A stretch of 64,000 nt of DNA from Burkholderia pyrrocinia (GTDB taxonomy: Bacteria > Pseudomonadota > Gammaproteobacteria > Burkholderiales > Burkholderiaceae), in the NCBI RefSeq assembly GCF_001028665.1, contig NZ_CP011505.1:744001-808000 (forward strand), in the 5' to 3' direction. Both the position numbers and the translations under genes were made by a program. The notes under the pieces were generated by a model, which did no database searches, was not told the DNA's origin, and saw only the letters and a list, made by a program, of their open reading frames with translations. Positions 53,992-63,338 of the stretch are shown piece by piece; positions within the stretch are counted from its first letter, which is position 1, and the number at the start of each line of letters is the position of its first letter.

Positions 53992-54132
53992 CAGGGACGG
54001 CGTGGCCGAGTTACGCGCGATGTAGCCTGTTCGCAGATGATTCCGGACGCAGCCAACCGGACAGCACATTGCATGGCGCGAGCAAAATTGCGAGCACCCT
54101 CCGTCACCGGGCGCCCGGCAACGAACTCCGCG

Positions 54133-54321
54133 TCAGCGGTCGGTGAGGTTGACGGCCACGATTTCGTATCCGGGGTCGGCGTTCTCGCTCGCCGCCTTTT
54201 TCGCTTCCTCATACGATAGAAAAGACATGGCGTCTTCAATCACCGGTGCCATGCCGATGTCGCCATCCTCACCGGTGCAGAGGAACTGCTTGCCCGTCTT
54301 CACGACATAGATGGTCGTCAT
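54133..54321 (-). CDS. Small protein of 62 residues, unrecognised
   Basis: The ATG at 54321 has GGAGGG upstream and starts MTTIYVVKTGKQFLC. It ends VAVNLTDR. The composition is soluble and acidic. No family recognised. The upstream 54322-54622 (301 bp) shows no gene, only possible promoter sequence. Confidence 0.6.
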   Translation of the reverse strand: MTTIYVVKTGKQFLCTGEDGDIGMAPVIEDAMSFLSYEEAKKAASENADPGYEIVAVNLTDR

Positions 54322-54622
54322 GTCTCCCTCCATGGTTTTCATGGGGAACTTCCAGTCTAGCTGCCACGATTTCGTATGCAACCCCGGCAGTTGGATTGAT
54401 CGGCCGTCGAGGCTGCGATGAACATCAGGCGACTGTGGAGGAGACGGCATTGGCAGATCCGGCTTTCGACGATTTGTCATCCTTCGTGATCGCGGTTACG
54501 CCAACGGTGATCCGGCCATCCTGGCCGGTCCCTCTCGAGCGACCAAAGAGCACGGGCGTGCTGGCGTGAACCGGAGTCGTTCCGCTGAGTGCAGTTGGGA
54601 CAACTCCTCCAGCAGGCGAGGC

Positions 54623-55048
54623 TTACAGCGCTAGCCCTGCGCGACGCAGAGCCTCCTCAGCGGCCTCATGGTCTTGAACCGATGTTCCACCAGAAATACC
54701 GATGCCACCTACCAGACGCCCTTCATGGAAGATCGGTACGCCACCGCCGACCGGCATGAGCCGCGGATGGTTTGCCAGCGGGGCGACGGCAGGCTCGGCC
54801 ATGTACTGGTTCCATTGGTGCGTGGCCATGCCGAACGACGCGGCGGTCCATGCCTTGTCGATGGCTACGTCAACGGTCAGGAACGGGGCGGAATCCGAGC
54901 GCTCGAACGCTCGCAGGTGGCCGCCTGCATCGGTAATGGCGATTGTCGCGGCGAACCCGCGTTCGGCGCACGCTCGGCGTGCTTCTGCCAGCAGTTCTTG
55001 CGCAGCTTCGAGGCTGATCGTGGCCGTGCCGATGATTGGCGATTGCAT
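54623..55048 (-). CDS. GlcG/HbpS-type heme-binding protein
   Basis: 141 residues from the ATG at 55048, with AAGGAG upstream. Family blocks: ISLEAAQELLAEARRACAERG, ITDAGGHLRAFERSDSAP, and the C-terminal VGGIGISGGTSVQDHEAAEEAL. HbpS/GlcG proteins bind heme or small ligands and often accompany redox enzymes. It follows the alcohol dehydrogenase-like gene after 24 bp and is likely in the same transcript. Confidence 0.87.
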   Translation of the reverse strand: MQSPIIGTATISLEAAQELLAEARRACAERGFAATIAITDAGGHLRAFERSDSAPFLTVDVAIDKAWTAASFGMATHQWNQYMAEPAVAPLANHPRLMPVGGGVPIFHEGRLVGGIGISGGTSVQDHEAAEEALRRAGLAL

Positions 55049-55072
55049 ATTGATGCTCCTTCTCAAACGGGT

Positions 55073-56086
55073 TCAGTGGTTGGCAACGACGACCTTGCCG
55101 ATCATGTTGCCGGCCTCGACCAGCGCATGCGCTTCGATGAGACTTGCGGCATTGATGCCGCCAATGCATCTGGTCACGGTGTGCTTGAGGCGGCCCTGAT
55201 CAACCAGTTCCGCTGCGCGGCGCAGCAAGGCGTGCTGCCGTGCCATGGTGTCGGTGGTGAACATTGCGCGCGTGAACATCAGCTCCCAGTGAATCGAAAT
55301 AGATTTCCCCTTAAATGGGCCGATGTCCAGTCCCACCGGGTCGTCGATCAGTGCAAATTGGCCTTCCGGACAAAGCACGGAGGCGATTTGACGCACATAG
55401 GCGGCGCTATTGCTCAACCCGGCAACGTGGGTGACGTGCTCGATACCGAGCGCGGCCAACTGGGGTGCCCAGGGTTGATGGTGATCGAGGACGTGATGCG
55501 CGCCATGAGCCAGCGTCCACTCGCGGGTTTCCGGCCGTGAGGCCGTGCCGATGACGGTCATGCCAGTCAGCTCGCGTGCCAGTTGGGTAAGAATCGAGCC
55601 GACGCCGCCCGCCGCTCCGATTACGAGCAGCACGTTGTTGTCGGTCGGGTCCGCTGCCTGAACATGCAGGCGGTCGAACAGCAGTTCCCACGCAGTGATT
55701 GTCGTCAGCGGCAACGACGCGGCTTCTGCGAAGTCCAGTGATGTCGGCATGGGGCCGACGATACGTTCGTCCACGGCGTGCAGTTCGCTGTTGCTGCCGG
55801 GCCGCGTGATGTCACCGGCGTACCAGACACGGTCGCCCGGCTTGAAGCGCGAGGCGAACGCACCGGTTGCGCGGACGATTCCCGCCGCGTCCCAGCCGGC
55901 GATACGCGCCGTCCCTTCTGGAATGTCGCCGCCGCGCCGGATTTTGGTGTCGACTGGGTTGACCGACACCGCTTTCACTTCCACCAGCAGATCGTGGTCG
56001 CGCAGTTCCGGCGTCGGCAACTCGATATCTCGCAGTGCCTCCGGGTGGGTGATGGGATGGTTCTGATAGAAGCCGATGCCTTTCAT
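55073..56086 (-). CDS. Zinc-binding alcohol dehydrogenase family protein (quinone oxidoreductase-like)
   Basis: 337 residues of the MDR superfamily: N-terminal GroES-like part (PVDTKIRRGGDIPEGTARIAGWDAAGIV) and Rossmann motif VIGAAGGVGSILTQLA. The Zn-binding Cys/His set of classical alcohol dehydrogenases is not evident, so reduction of a quinone or enone is more likely. It is divergent from a LysR regulator. A palindrome GGATA-AA-TATCC at 56138-56149 sits between the two and may be the operator. Confidence 0.88.
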   Translation of the reverse strand: MKGIGFYQNHPITHPEALRDIELPTPELRDHDLLVEVKAVSVNPVDTKIRRGGDIPEGTARIAGWDAAGIVRATGAFASRFKPGDRVWYAGDITRPGSNSELHAVDERIVGPMPTSLDFAEAASLPLTTITAWELLFDRLHVQAADPTDNNVLLVIGAAGGVGSILTQLARELTGMTVIGTASRPETREWTLAHGAHHVLDHHQPWAPQLAALGIEHVTHVAGLSNSAAYVRQIASVLCPEGQFALIDDPVGLDIGPFKGKSISIHWELMFTRAMFTTDTMARQHALLRRAAELVDQGRLKHTVTRCIGGINAASLIEAHALVEAGNMIGKVVVANH

Positions 56087-56177
56087 ACACTTGCTCTCCA
56101 AGAGTGTTTGAGGTCATGTTATCTTTCGTCGAAACGCGGATAAATATCCTTCTAACCCAAACACTTTCGGCGTTTTA

Positions 56178-57113
56178 GTGAAAATGATTCGACTCGATGA
56201 TGTGCAGATCTTCGTGCACACGGTGGACTACGGAAGCTTCTCGGAGGCGGCACGTCAGCTGAATATCGCGCCCGCACATGCGAGTGCGTCAGTGCAGCGG
56301 CTCGAAAGGGCGCTGGACACGCGTCTGTTCACCCGTTCGACGCGAAGCATGCAACTGTCGGAGGCTGGCGAGCGTTATCTGCCGCATGCGCGGGTCATGA
56401 TTGGTGCGCTTGTGCAAGGCGAGCAGGCCCTGGCGAGCGGTCGGGGGGCGCTGTCCGGGCCGCTGCGGCTGTCCGCTCCGTCCGACTTCGGGCGAAACCT
56501 GCTGTTGCCGTGGCTGGATGAATTTCAGCACCAGCACCCAGGCTTGTCGCTGCACCTCAAAATGAGCGACCGCTCGGCCGACCTCATCCGCCAGCCGCTC
56601 GATGCTGTCGTGCGCTACGGGGCGCTACCTGATTCGTCTCTGCTAGCCATGAAGCTGGTCGACAACAACCGCCGGGCATTGTGTGCCGCGCCGTCATACG
56701 TCCAACGGCATGGCGCACCGGCCAAAGTCGAGGACTTGCGGCGACACAATTGTCTTCGGTACGTCTGGAGCGAGCAGCTACATGAACGCTGGCGCTTTAC
56801 GCCGCCGGGCGGCGAGCGCACCGTGGCAGTCACCGGCAATCGCATCAGCGATGACGCCGATGCAGTTCGTCGCTGGGCAATAGCCGGGGAAGGCCTCGTC
56901 TACAAGTCGCGACTGGATCTCATCGACGATCTGAAGGCAGGACGACTGGTGGAGTTATTTCCGCCGGAGCATTGCGAGCCTTCGCCGCTGCACTTGATTT
57001 GTGCTCACCGTGCGCAATTGACGCCGGCGATCATCGAGTTGCATGCCTTCCTGAGCGAGCGCTGCTCGGCGTTGCTTGCCAGCCATCCGTCGGAACGCTC
57101 CCGTCCTGCGTAA
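56178..57113 (+). CDS. LysR-family transcriptional regulator
   Basis: 311 residues. N-terminal HTH (IRLDDVQIFVHTVDYGSFSEAARQL) and a substrate-binding domain (GALSGPLRLSAPSDFGRNLLLPWL). Divergent from the quinone oxidoreductase-like gene, with 91 bp between. It likely regulates that gene and the heme-binding protein. Confidence 0.9.
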   Translation: MKMIRLDDVQIFVHTVDYGSFSEAARQLNIAPAHASASVQRLERALDTRLFTRSTRSMQLSEAGERYLPHARVMIGALVQGEQALASGRGALSGPLRLSAPSDFGRNLLLPWLDEFQHQHPGLSLHLKMSDRSADLIRQPLDAVVRYGALPDSSLLAMKLVDNNRRALCAAPSYVQRHGAPAKVEDLRRHNCLRYVWSEQLHERWRFTPPGGERTVAVTGNRISDDADAVRRWAIAGEGLVYKSRLDLIDDLKAGRLVELFPPEHCEPSPLHLICAHRAQLTPAIIELHAFLSERCSALLASHPSERSRPA

Positions 57114-57593
57114 CGAAGTTCGGCCCTTCTTGCTCGGCTCGATGAAGCGACCGAAGGCACTGTTCACACGTGAGCCTGGCGCTTCTCGCAGCAGGGTGGA
57201 TTGCCGTTGATTTCACGATTCCGGGTGGCTACATTTTCGCGACCAGGTGCCGCCTGTGTGCGTCGCTTCGCACAGTTGTAGCTGACGCTCGACGGTCCTT
57301 CGCCAACTTTGGTTGGACGACCGTTCCTGGCCGGCCTCCGACCGTCGGCGCTGCCGCTCCGGGCGGCCGGGTCTGCGCCCGGAGAAGGCGGGCACCGTCC
57401 CGTTGCTGCCGGTCGAGCCGTTGCAGTTCCAAGGATGGGTGTCAGAGCACAACGGTCACCCGTTCCGAAGATCCGAAAGCTTGTCCTCCCTTGGCGGATC
57501 GGTTGCAGCAACCGAGAGCCGGGCGCACCACGCGACTGACCTGACTCCAGCCCCGCACCCAGCACGACTTGAAACCCCAATGGTAAGCAATGC
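57114..57593. other. Unassigned stretch
   Basis: 480 bp. Both strands have long open frames that result from high GC, but none has a convincing ribosome site or protein pattern. No repeats or strong hairpins noticed. Confidence 0.5.
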
Positions 57594-57977
57594 TCAGAGA
57601 TCTCCGCGCACTTCACCGGTTCCCAGCGCGCTCCGCCGCTGGTTGACTTCCGCCCAAAGCTCATCGCTGTCGTCATTGCGCAGCAGGACCATCCAGTCCA
57701 GTTGATTGTCGGTCACGCCGAAGTATTCCAGGATTTCCCGGCGAACCGCATCGACGAACTGCGCGTATTCCGGGGTTGCCTGGGCCTGCGCGTGCAAGGC
57801 GTCGTATGCTGCATCGTCCGCGCCGCCGCCGTGCTCGTCGATGTAGCGCGAGATCCACTGGTCTCGTTCGCGGTCGTAATCGGCCTCGGCGCGCATCGCT
57901 TGCACAGCCGTGTAGAAATCCAATTGGGCAAACGCGGCAATCGCCGCCGTTGTCGCCTCGTCGAATGTAGTCGTCAT
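57594..57977 (-). CDS. Small acidic protein, unrecognised
   Basis: 127 residues from the ATG at 57977, preceded by GAGAG; in-frame ATG and GTG starts lie up to 21 nt earlier. It is acidic and helical (TTTFDEATTAAIAAFAQLDFY, LDWMVLLRNDDSDELW). Probably downstream in the azoR transcript. No family recognised. Confidence 0.65.
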   Translation of the reverse strand: MTTTFDEATTAAIAAFAQLDFYTAVQAMRAEADYDRERDQWISRYIDEHGGGADDAAYDALHAQAQATPEYAQFVDAVRREILEYFGVTDNQLDWMVLLRNDDSDELWAEVNQRRSALGTGEVRGDL

Positions 57978-58018
57978 TCCATCTCTCATGTTGGTCACGG
58001 CACATTATGATCTGCACG

Positions 58019-58930
58019 CTATGAATTTGAAGGTAGCTCGGCATCGATTCCGGTCAGTTGAACCGATACGTCCCACAGTCGTGTTGCGAGTTCTGGATTC
58101 CGCGCGTCCTGAGACGGAGTGCATTCACCAGAGGGACCTCGCAATTCGGAAGTTTTCGTCGGCCCGTAATAGCCGCCGGACTTTATTTGTCCGGTCGCCG
58201 CTTGCAATGCGCCCCACGCGCCCTGAGCCGGCGTGTTGAAAAACAGGCCGATCAATGACATTGCGATGTTGCCCCACCAGCTATCGCGCGCAAGGTTGGT
58301 TCCAGCAAGACCCGGGGGGCAGGCCAAAGCCGTAACCGCTATCCCCGCCGCCTGCAGTCGCCGATCCAGCTCAAAGACAAAAAGCAGATTCGCAAGCTTG
58401 CTGGCTGCATAGCGAGGCATCCACTTGTAACTCTTCTCCGCATTAAGATCGTCCCATTCGATCTTCGCGCTCTTGTGCAGACCGCTGCTCGTGACAACGA
58501 TGCGCGACCCGGATGTTTCCGTGAGCCTGGGCAACATGAGCGCGGTGAACGCAAAGCAACCAAGATGATTGACGCCGAATGTCAGCTCGAAGCCTTGCAC
58601 CGTGCGCTTCAGCTTCGGCCCTTGCACGCCCGCATTATTGATGAGCGCGTCGATGCGCGGTTCCTTTTCGGCCAGTTTTGCTGCGTTCCGCACGCTCGTC
58701 AGGTCTGCGAGATCAAGCGGCAGGAATGCGACATTCGCTTCAGGGGCCTTCAGACGAATCCGGCTAATAGCAGCTTCCGCCTTTGCCTCGTCGCGGCACG
58801 CGAGAAGCACCCTGGCTCGCCGTGCCGCCAGCGTACTCGCTATTTCAAGGCCTATGCCGGTGTTGGCGCCGGTGACGATAAAGGTCTTGCCCGATTGATC
58901 GGGTACATCAGCATTGGTGAATCCGCTCAT
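58019..58930 (-). CDS. SDR-family oxidoreductase
   Basis: 303 residues with TGANTGIG, NNAG and a normal active site (VTSSGLHKS, YAASK). The long C-terminal part with substrate-binding loops resembles retinol-dehydrogenase-like SDRs. The ATG at 58930 is chosen because the TGANTGIG motif then falls at the expected place; a TTG at 58963 overlaps the previous gene. It is the third gene from azoR. Confidence 0.85.
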   Translation of the reverse strand: MSGFTNADVPDQSGKTFIVTGANTGIGLEIASTLAARRARVLLACRDEAKAEAAISRIRLKAPEANVAFLPLDLADLTSVRNAAKLAEKEPRIDALINNAGVQGPKLKRTVQGFELTFGVNHLGCFAFTALMLPRLTETSGSRIVVTSSGLHKSAKIEWDDLNAEKSYKWMPRYAASKLANLLFVFELDRRLQAAGIAVTALACPPGLAGTNLARDSWWGNIAMSLIGLFFNTPAQGAWGALQAATGQIKSGGYYGPTKTSELRGPSGECTPSQDARNPELATRLWDVSVQLTGIDAELPSNS

Positions 58931-58959
58931 GGCGTGAACCGTGTCGAGACGTTCTTGCG

Positions 58960-59613
58960 TCAATGGTTAGCGATGCCTGGCGCGGCACGCACGAACCTCC
59001 TGTCGGTCACTTGGTCGACCAGGAACTTCGCAACGTTGCCTCTGGAGAGCTTCGTGCTGAGTCTGGTTTTTCCATACCAACCCACATCCACGCGGCGATC
59101 GGCGGGACCATCCTTTAGATTCGGAATGCGTACCAGTGTCCAGTCCAGGTCCGAATTGACGATCAATTCGCCAGTCGCCTTGATGTCCTCATACCCCTTG
59201 CGCGCGATAACCTTGAACAACAGCGCGACCGCATGGGTTTTGAAGGCAAAGCCATCCTTGGGATCACGATAGGCAGCCGTAGAAATCTGGATAAGACGGC
59301 GCACGCCCGCGTGCTTCATCGCGGCGATGATGTTGGTCAAGCCGCGCATGATCGGCTTATCGCCCTGCACCTTGAGACTGTTGGGACCAAGGGCGCTAAT
59401 GACCGCATCGGCACCCTGGACGCACTTCGCAATGGCACGCTGGTCTTTGAGGTCGCCGACAACGATTTCTACCCTTGCCGCGAACGGCGCGAGTTTCTTT
59501 GCGTCGCGCGTATAGACCGACAGTTTGTAGCCCTGCGTCAAGGCTTCCTCGATGATGTGCCTTCCGGTCGGCCCGGTCGCACCGAACAGCGCGATGGTTC
59601 TTTTCCCGGCCAT
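58960..59613 (-). CDS. NAD(P)-binding protein, NmrA/atypical SDR-like
   Basis: 217 residues with GATGPTGRHI (dinucleotide-binding), VVGDLKDQRAI and ALGPNS, typical of NAD(P)H-binding quinone-oxidoreductase-type or NmrA-like proteins. It lies 4 bp after azoR, so the two are one operon. Confidence 0.85.
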   Translation of the reverse strand: MAGKRTIALFGATGPTGRHIIEEALTQGYKLSVYTRDAKKLAPFAARVEIVVGDLKDQRAIAKCVQGADAVISALGPNSLKVQGDKPIMRGLTNIIAAMKHAGVRRLIQISTAAYRDPKDGFAFKTHAVALLFKVIARKGYEDIKATGELIVNSDLDWTLVRIPNLKDGPADRRVDVGWYGKTRLSTKLSRGNVAKFLVDQVTDRRFVRAAPGIANH

Positions 59614-59617
59614 GAGG

Positions 59618-60235
59618 TCACGCAGCCTTCGCCAACAAGGCTTTGATGGCCGTTTCGGTGTTGGCGATTGCGGCCTTCACCGCATCGGGGCCGAAAACCG
59701 TGCCTTCGACACGCACCACCTCAACGTCGGTCAGGCCGATGAAACCAAGCAGATGCAGCAGATAGTTAGTCTGAAAGTCGAACGGTGCCCAGGCACCTTC
59801 CGAGAACACGCCGCCGGTAGCGGTAACGAGATAGACCTTCTTGCCGGTCAGCAGCCCCTTCGGCCCAGTATCGCCGTAGCCGAAGGTGACGCGCGGCCAG
59901 GTGACGTGATCGAACCAAGCCTTGAGCTGCGAGGGCAGACCGAAGTTGATCATGCCCGAACCGAGCACGATCACATCGGCGACCTTCAACTCATCGACCA
60001 ACTCTTGCGCGACCTTCACCGCCTCGACCTGTTCCGGTGTGCGATCTTCGGGTGCCGTGATCCGGCCCTGGATGTAGGCCGGCGTGATGTGCGGCGGCGG
60101 ATTCGCGGCAAGGTCGCGCACGGTCAGCGGACCGCCCGAGCGGGCCTGGATACCATCGGCGATTTCGGTGGCAAAGCGGGTGGAAAGGCTGTCGGCCCCG
60201 CGCGGGCTGGAAGTGATAAGTAGGGTGTGGCTCAC
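59618..60235 (-). CDS. azoR: FMN-dependent NADH-azoreductase / quinone reductase
   Basis: 205 residues with the flavodoxin-like fold: [15 protein letters not shown] (FMN phosphate loop), [13 protein letters not shown] [18 protein letters not shown] and [10 protein letters not shown]. The start is a GTG at 60235 with TTGGAG upstream. It reduces quinones and azo compounds with NADH, protecting against quinone stress. Divergent from an HxlR-type regulator. Confidence 0.9.
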   Translation of the reverse strand: MSHTLLITSSPRGADSLSTRFATEIADGIQARSGGPLTVRDLAANPPPHITPAYIQGRITAPEDRTPEQVEAVKVAQELVDELKVADVIVLGSGMINFGLPSQLKAWFDHVTWPRVTFGYGDTGPKGLLTGKKVYLVTATGGVFSEGAWAPFDFQTNYLLHLLGFIGLTDVEVVRVEGTVFGPDAVKAAIANTETAIKALLAKAA

Positions 60236-60262
60236 GGCGGCTCCAAGGTATAAAAAGAGAAC

Positions 60263-60287
60263 TAAGTAAGGTATCGACTCTTACTTA
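60263..60287. promoter_or_regulatory. Inverted repeat operator between azoR and HxlR gene
   Basis: Perfect 8-bp arms TAAGTAAG and CTTACTTA with a 9-nt spacer, 28 bp upstream of the azoR start and 58 bp upstream of the regulator ATG at 60345. Its place and symmetry fit an operator for the dimeric HxlR protein, repressing both genes. Confidence 0.65.
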
Positions 60288-60344
60288 CCAATTCATACAA
60301 AGGATGGTATGGTTCCTGCGGTTTCCCCACAAGAAGGCACACGC

Positions 60345-60779
60345 ATGTCACTCAGTCACCCCGAGCTACCTGCCGATATGCCTGCACCTGACGCTGGCGG
60401 CTGCCTGGCAACCCGTGAAATCCTGGATCGCATCGGCGACAAGTGGAGCCTCTACATTGTCGCTATGCTGGCCAATGGCCCGCGGCGCTTCAACGAATTG
60501 AAGCGCGGCATCGACGGCATTTCCCAGCGGATGCTGACACTCACCTTGCGCGGACTGGAACGCGACGGACTGATAACGCGAACGATGTATCCAACGATTC
60601 CTCCTCGCGTCGATTACGAACTCACTGACATGGGAAGAACGCTGTTGAAGCCTGTCATGGCGTTGGTCAACTGGGCGAGCGAGAATCAAGTCGCCATTGC
60701 CGAGGCGCATAAACGTTTTGACGAGGCGCCGGAGCCAGATCTGGTCTCGATTCAGGGCGTTGTCTACCAGCGTCGATAG
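60345..60779 (+). CDS. HxlR-family transcriptional regulator
   Basis: 144 residues from the ATG at 60345 (AGAAGG upstream); an in-frame ATG at 60309 with AAAGGA is an alternative. Winged HTH: ILDRIGDKWSLYIVAMLANGPRRFNELKRGIDGISQRMLTLTL. A single Cys20 just before the HTH occupies the place of the redox-sensing Cys in quinone-responsive relatives such as YodB. Divergent from azoR. Confidence 0.9.
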   Translation: MSLSHPELPADMPAPDAGGCLATREILDRIGDKWSLYIVAMLANGPRRFNELKRGIDGISQRMLTLTLRGLERDGLITRTMYPTIPPRVDYELTDMGRTLLKPVMALVNWASENQVAIAEAHKRFDEAPEPDLVSIQGVVYQRR

Positions 60780-61157
60780 ACGGGTCCAGACCGTAGGCTT
60801 GTGCCAATACAGCGGCGAAATCCAAATGCCGGCTCCCGTTGGGACCTGTTCCAACGCGGATCTTTCGTGGGCTGAGAAGGCGCTGCATTTTCCGATCTAT
60901 CCAACCATGAGTCGGCCACGACCAATCGGAAAAGTCGCATAGCCTGCTTGGGTGTCCGCTCCCTGAGCCAAACGGGACGCCTCAACGTCTCGCCGTTGAC
61001 GCAAACCAATGACGCTTCATGGCCGCGCCCTGACGCCGGGGCATGTCCCGGTATCGAGCTCCCGTTGCCCATGCGCAGCCTCCCGATCATCAAGCGTAGC
61101 CACACCGGGGAGCCTCTTCCCGTTCGACCCGGCGGGTTCGGAAAGTCAGCGGACAAG
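60780..61157. other. Unassigned stretch
   Basis: 378 bp. A minus-strand frame of 130 codons overlaps it but shows no recognisable motif or ribosome site. Otherwise nothing seen. Confidence 0.45.
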
Positions 61158-61559
61158 CTATCCGAAAACCCGAGCCCATACCGCCCGAAGGCGTCGCGCG
61201 CGGTCTTCGAAGAGATATGAGGCCGCCAGCGTCAAGAGACCTGAAATTGCCCCCGTCACGATGTGCTCGACATAGGGGATACGGTAGTGACTCGTGTGCG
61301 AGTAGGCGTCGCCCAACGTTGTCAGGACGCCAACGACCAGCGCATTGCCGTATCGATGCGCGAAGAGTTTCGCCGCAGGCGTAAAAGTCAAAAGTACAGC
61401 CAGGAGTCCGGTAAGCAGACCTGTATGAAATGCAATAGTCCAGTGGGCAAGGCTCATGATATTGCCCCAGCTCCCCGGCATGCAGGTCATGCACGCACTG
61501 GTCGGCTGCCAGAAACGCTGGATAAACAGTCTGACGCGGTGCTTCCACTCGGTTGACAT
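61158..61559 (-). CDS. Small inner-membrane protein, unrecognised
   Basis: 133 residues with three hydrophobic helices (about 33-62, 70-85, 96-117). GGGAA precedes the ATG weakly. Contains a Cys-rich segment CMTCMPGSW near residue 23. No family recognised. Confidence 0.5.
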   Translation of the reverse strand: MSTEWKHRVRLFIQRFWQPTSACMTCMPGSWGNIMSLAHWTIAFHTGLLTGLLAVLLTFTPAAKLFAHRYGNALVVGVLTTLGDAYSHTSHYRIPYVEHIVTGAISGLLTLAASYLFEDRARRLRAVWARVFG

Positions 61560-61716
61560 GATGCATTCCCATCAATGCCGTCGTCACGGCCGACGCCATC
61601 ACACGTATCGTTGAAGCAGTTTCCAAACCCTTTGACGAGCTTGCCGCCCTCGTCACGGATGGGTTGGCGGTGCGCCGTAGAGGCCGAGCAATCACTTGGA
61701 CATGGGGGAATACGGC

Positions 61717-63161
61717 GGATTCAACTGGTCGTCGCAACATCTCCAGATTGGAGCTGTTGAATGGGACGACCACTGGGATGGGGCTCGGAACAAACGGGAA
61801 GGCCCGTCATGCGATCACCTGGCAGACCGGGTGTCAATCAACTCGATTCGAAGCGAGCATTCTGGAAGTGCATTGCACAAGGTATGGAGACCGAGGCCGC
61901 AGCGCTGGCGTGTAACGTATCGCAACCGTTGGGGCCGCGATGGTTTCGTGAAGCGGGCGGCATGGCACCGATCGACCTGGCGCCACACTCTGGGCGCTAT
62001 CTGTCATTTTCGGAGCGCGAAGAGATCGCGCTGCTGTGGGCGCAGGATTGCAGTGTTCGTGAGATTTCGCGAAGGCTGCAACGGTCGCCGTCAACGATTT
62101 CACGCGAGCTACGCCGTAACGCAGCGACCCGCGGTGGTACTCTGGTGTATCGGGCAACGGTTGCCCAATGGAAAGCTGAACGCGCGGCCGAGCGTCCGAA
62201 GGCTTCGAAACTGGCAGAGAACGACCAGTTGAGGACATATGTGCAGGATCGCCTGGCTGGAACGGTCACTGACTTTCGGGGCAAGCCGATTCCCGGACCT
62301 AACGTTCCGTGGAAAGGACGAAGACAAGGACGTCGTGCGGACCGTCGCTGGGGCACTTGCTGGAGTCCGGAGCAAATCAGTCGGCGAATTCAGATTGACT
62401 ATCCCGATGATCAATCTATGCGGATCTCCCACGAAGCCATCTATCAGGCACTCTACATTCAAGGCCGGGGCGCTTTGCGACGAGCGCTTACTGCTTGCCT
62501 GCGTTCGGGCCGTGCACTTCGCGTGCCGCGGGCCAGGACGCAACAGCGCGGAAAGCACTTCGTCACTCCGGAGGTTATGATCAGTGAACGCCCTGCAGAA
62601 ATTGCTGATCGTGCTGTTCCAGGGCATTGGGAAGGCGACCTGATCATTGGCCTTAACCGCTCGGCGATTGGCACTCTGGTTGAGCGCACCACCCGGTTCA
62701 CGATGCTGCTGCATCTTCCTCCAATGGAGGGCCATGGAGTCGGGGTGCGCGCCAAGAACGGGCCAGCGCTGGCAGGTCACGGGGCAGAGGCTGTTCGCAA
62801 CGCTATCGCGACAAAGATCGCGCTACTACCCGAGCATTTGCGCCGATCACTGACATGGGATCAAGGCGCAGAGATGGCCCAGCATGTACAGCTACGAATC
62901 GACACGGCTCTGGAAATCTACTTCTGTGATCCCCAGAGTCCATGGCAACGCGGGACGAATGAAAACACGAACGGCCTACTGCGACAGTACTTTCCGAAAG
63001 GCACAGACATGAGTCGATATACCGAGCGTGAACTCGACGCGGTCGCGAACACACTGAACTGTCGACCACGTAAAACGCTCGGATGGAAGACGCCAGCGGA
63101 AGCATTCCACGAACTGTTATCCGAAACATAACGATGAGTGTTGCGACGACTCCTTGAACCT
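61717..63161 (+). mobile_element. IS30-family insertion sequence
   Basis: Imperfect terminal repeats: left GATTCAACTGGTCGTCGCAA, right (complement) GGTTCAAGGAGTCGTCGCAA. They enclose one complete transposase gene. The outer limits are approximate because no clear target duplication was found. Confidence 0.75.
61761..63131 (+). CDS. IS30-family transposase
   Basis: 456 residues beginning MGRPLGWGSEQTGRPVMRSP, the usual N-terminus of this subgroup. An HTH follows (FSEREEIALLWAQDCSVREISRRLQRSPSTISRELRRN). DDE residues: Asp in GHWEGDLIIG, Asp in LTWDQGAEM and Glu in NENTNGLLRQYFPKGTD. No internal stop, so probably active. Confidence 0.93.
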   Translation: MGRPLGWGSEQTGRPVMRSPGRPGVNQLDSKRAFWKCIAQGMETEAAALACNVSQPLGPRWFREAGGMAPIDLAPHSGRYLSFSEREEIALLWAQDCSVREISRRLQRSPSTISRELRRNAATRGGTLVYRATVAQWKAERAAERPKASKLAENDQLRTYVQDRLAGTVTDFRGKPIPGPNVPWKGRRQGRRADRRWGTCWSPEQISRRIQIDYPDDQSMRISHEAIYQALYIQGRGALRRALTACLRSGRALRVPRARTQQRGKHFVTPEVMISERPAEIADRAVPGHWEGDLIIGLNRSAIGTLVERTTRFTMLLHLPPMEGHGVGVRAKNGPALAGHGAEAVRNAIATKIALLPEHLRRSLTWDQGAEMAQHVQLRIDTALEIYFCDPQSPWQRGTNENTNGLLRQYFPKGTDMSRYTERELDAVANTLNCRPRKTLGWKTPAEAFHELLSET

Positions 63162-63338
63162 AAGTACTACTCCACGATCAGACCGCCGCTGTCTCGCCCG
63201 AGACCGGAATTCAACGCTTGCGTCTAGCGGTGCGGTCCCGTCCATGACGGGCATCGAACGATGCGCTTCCGAGCGGTAAAGCAGTCGTTCGCGGGCGCCC
63301 GTCAGGTGCAATTCGAGAACGGTTCACCAGCTTCCACG

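Noticed and set aside
57164..57676. 170-codon frame in the unassigned stretch
   Set aside because: No recognisable motif, overlaps the 3' part of the better supported small gene, and has no ribosome site.
60764..61156. 130-codon minus-strand frame after the HxlR gene
   Set aside because: No motif and no ribosome site; treated as non-coding.
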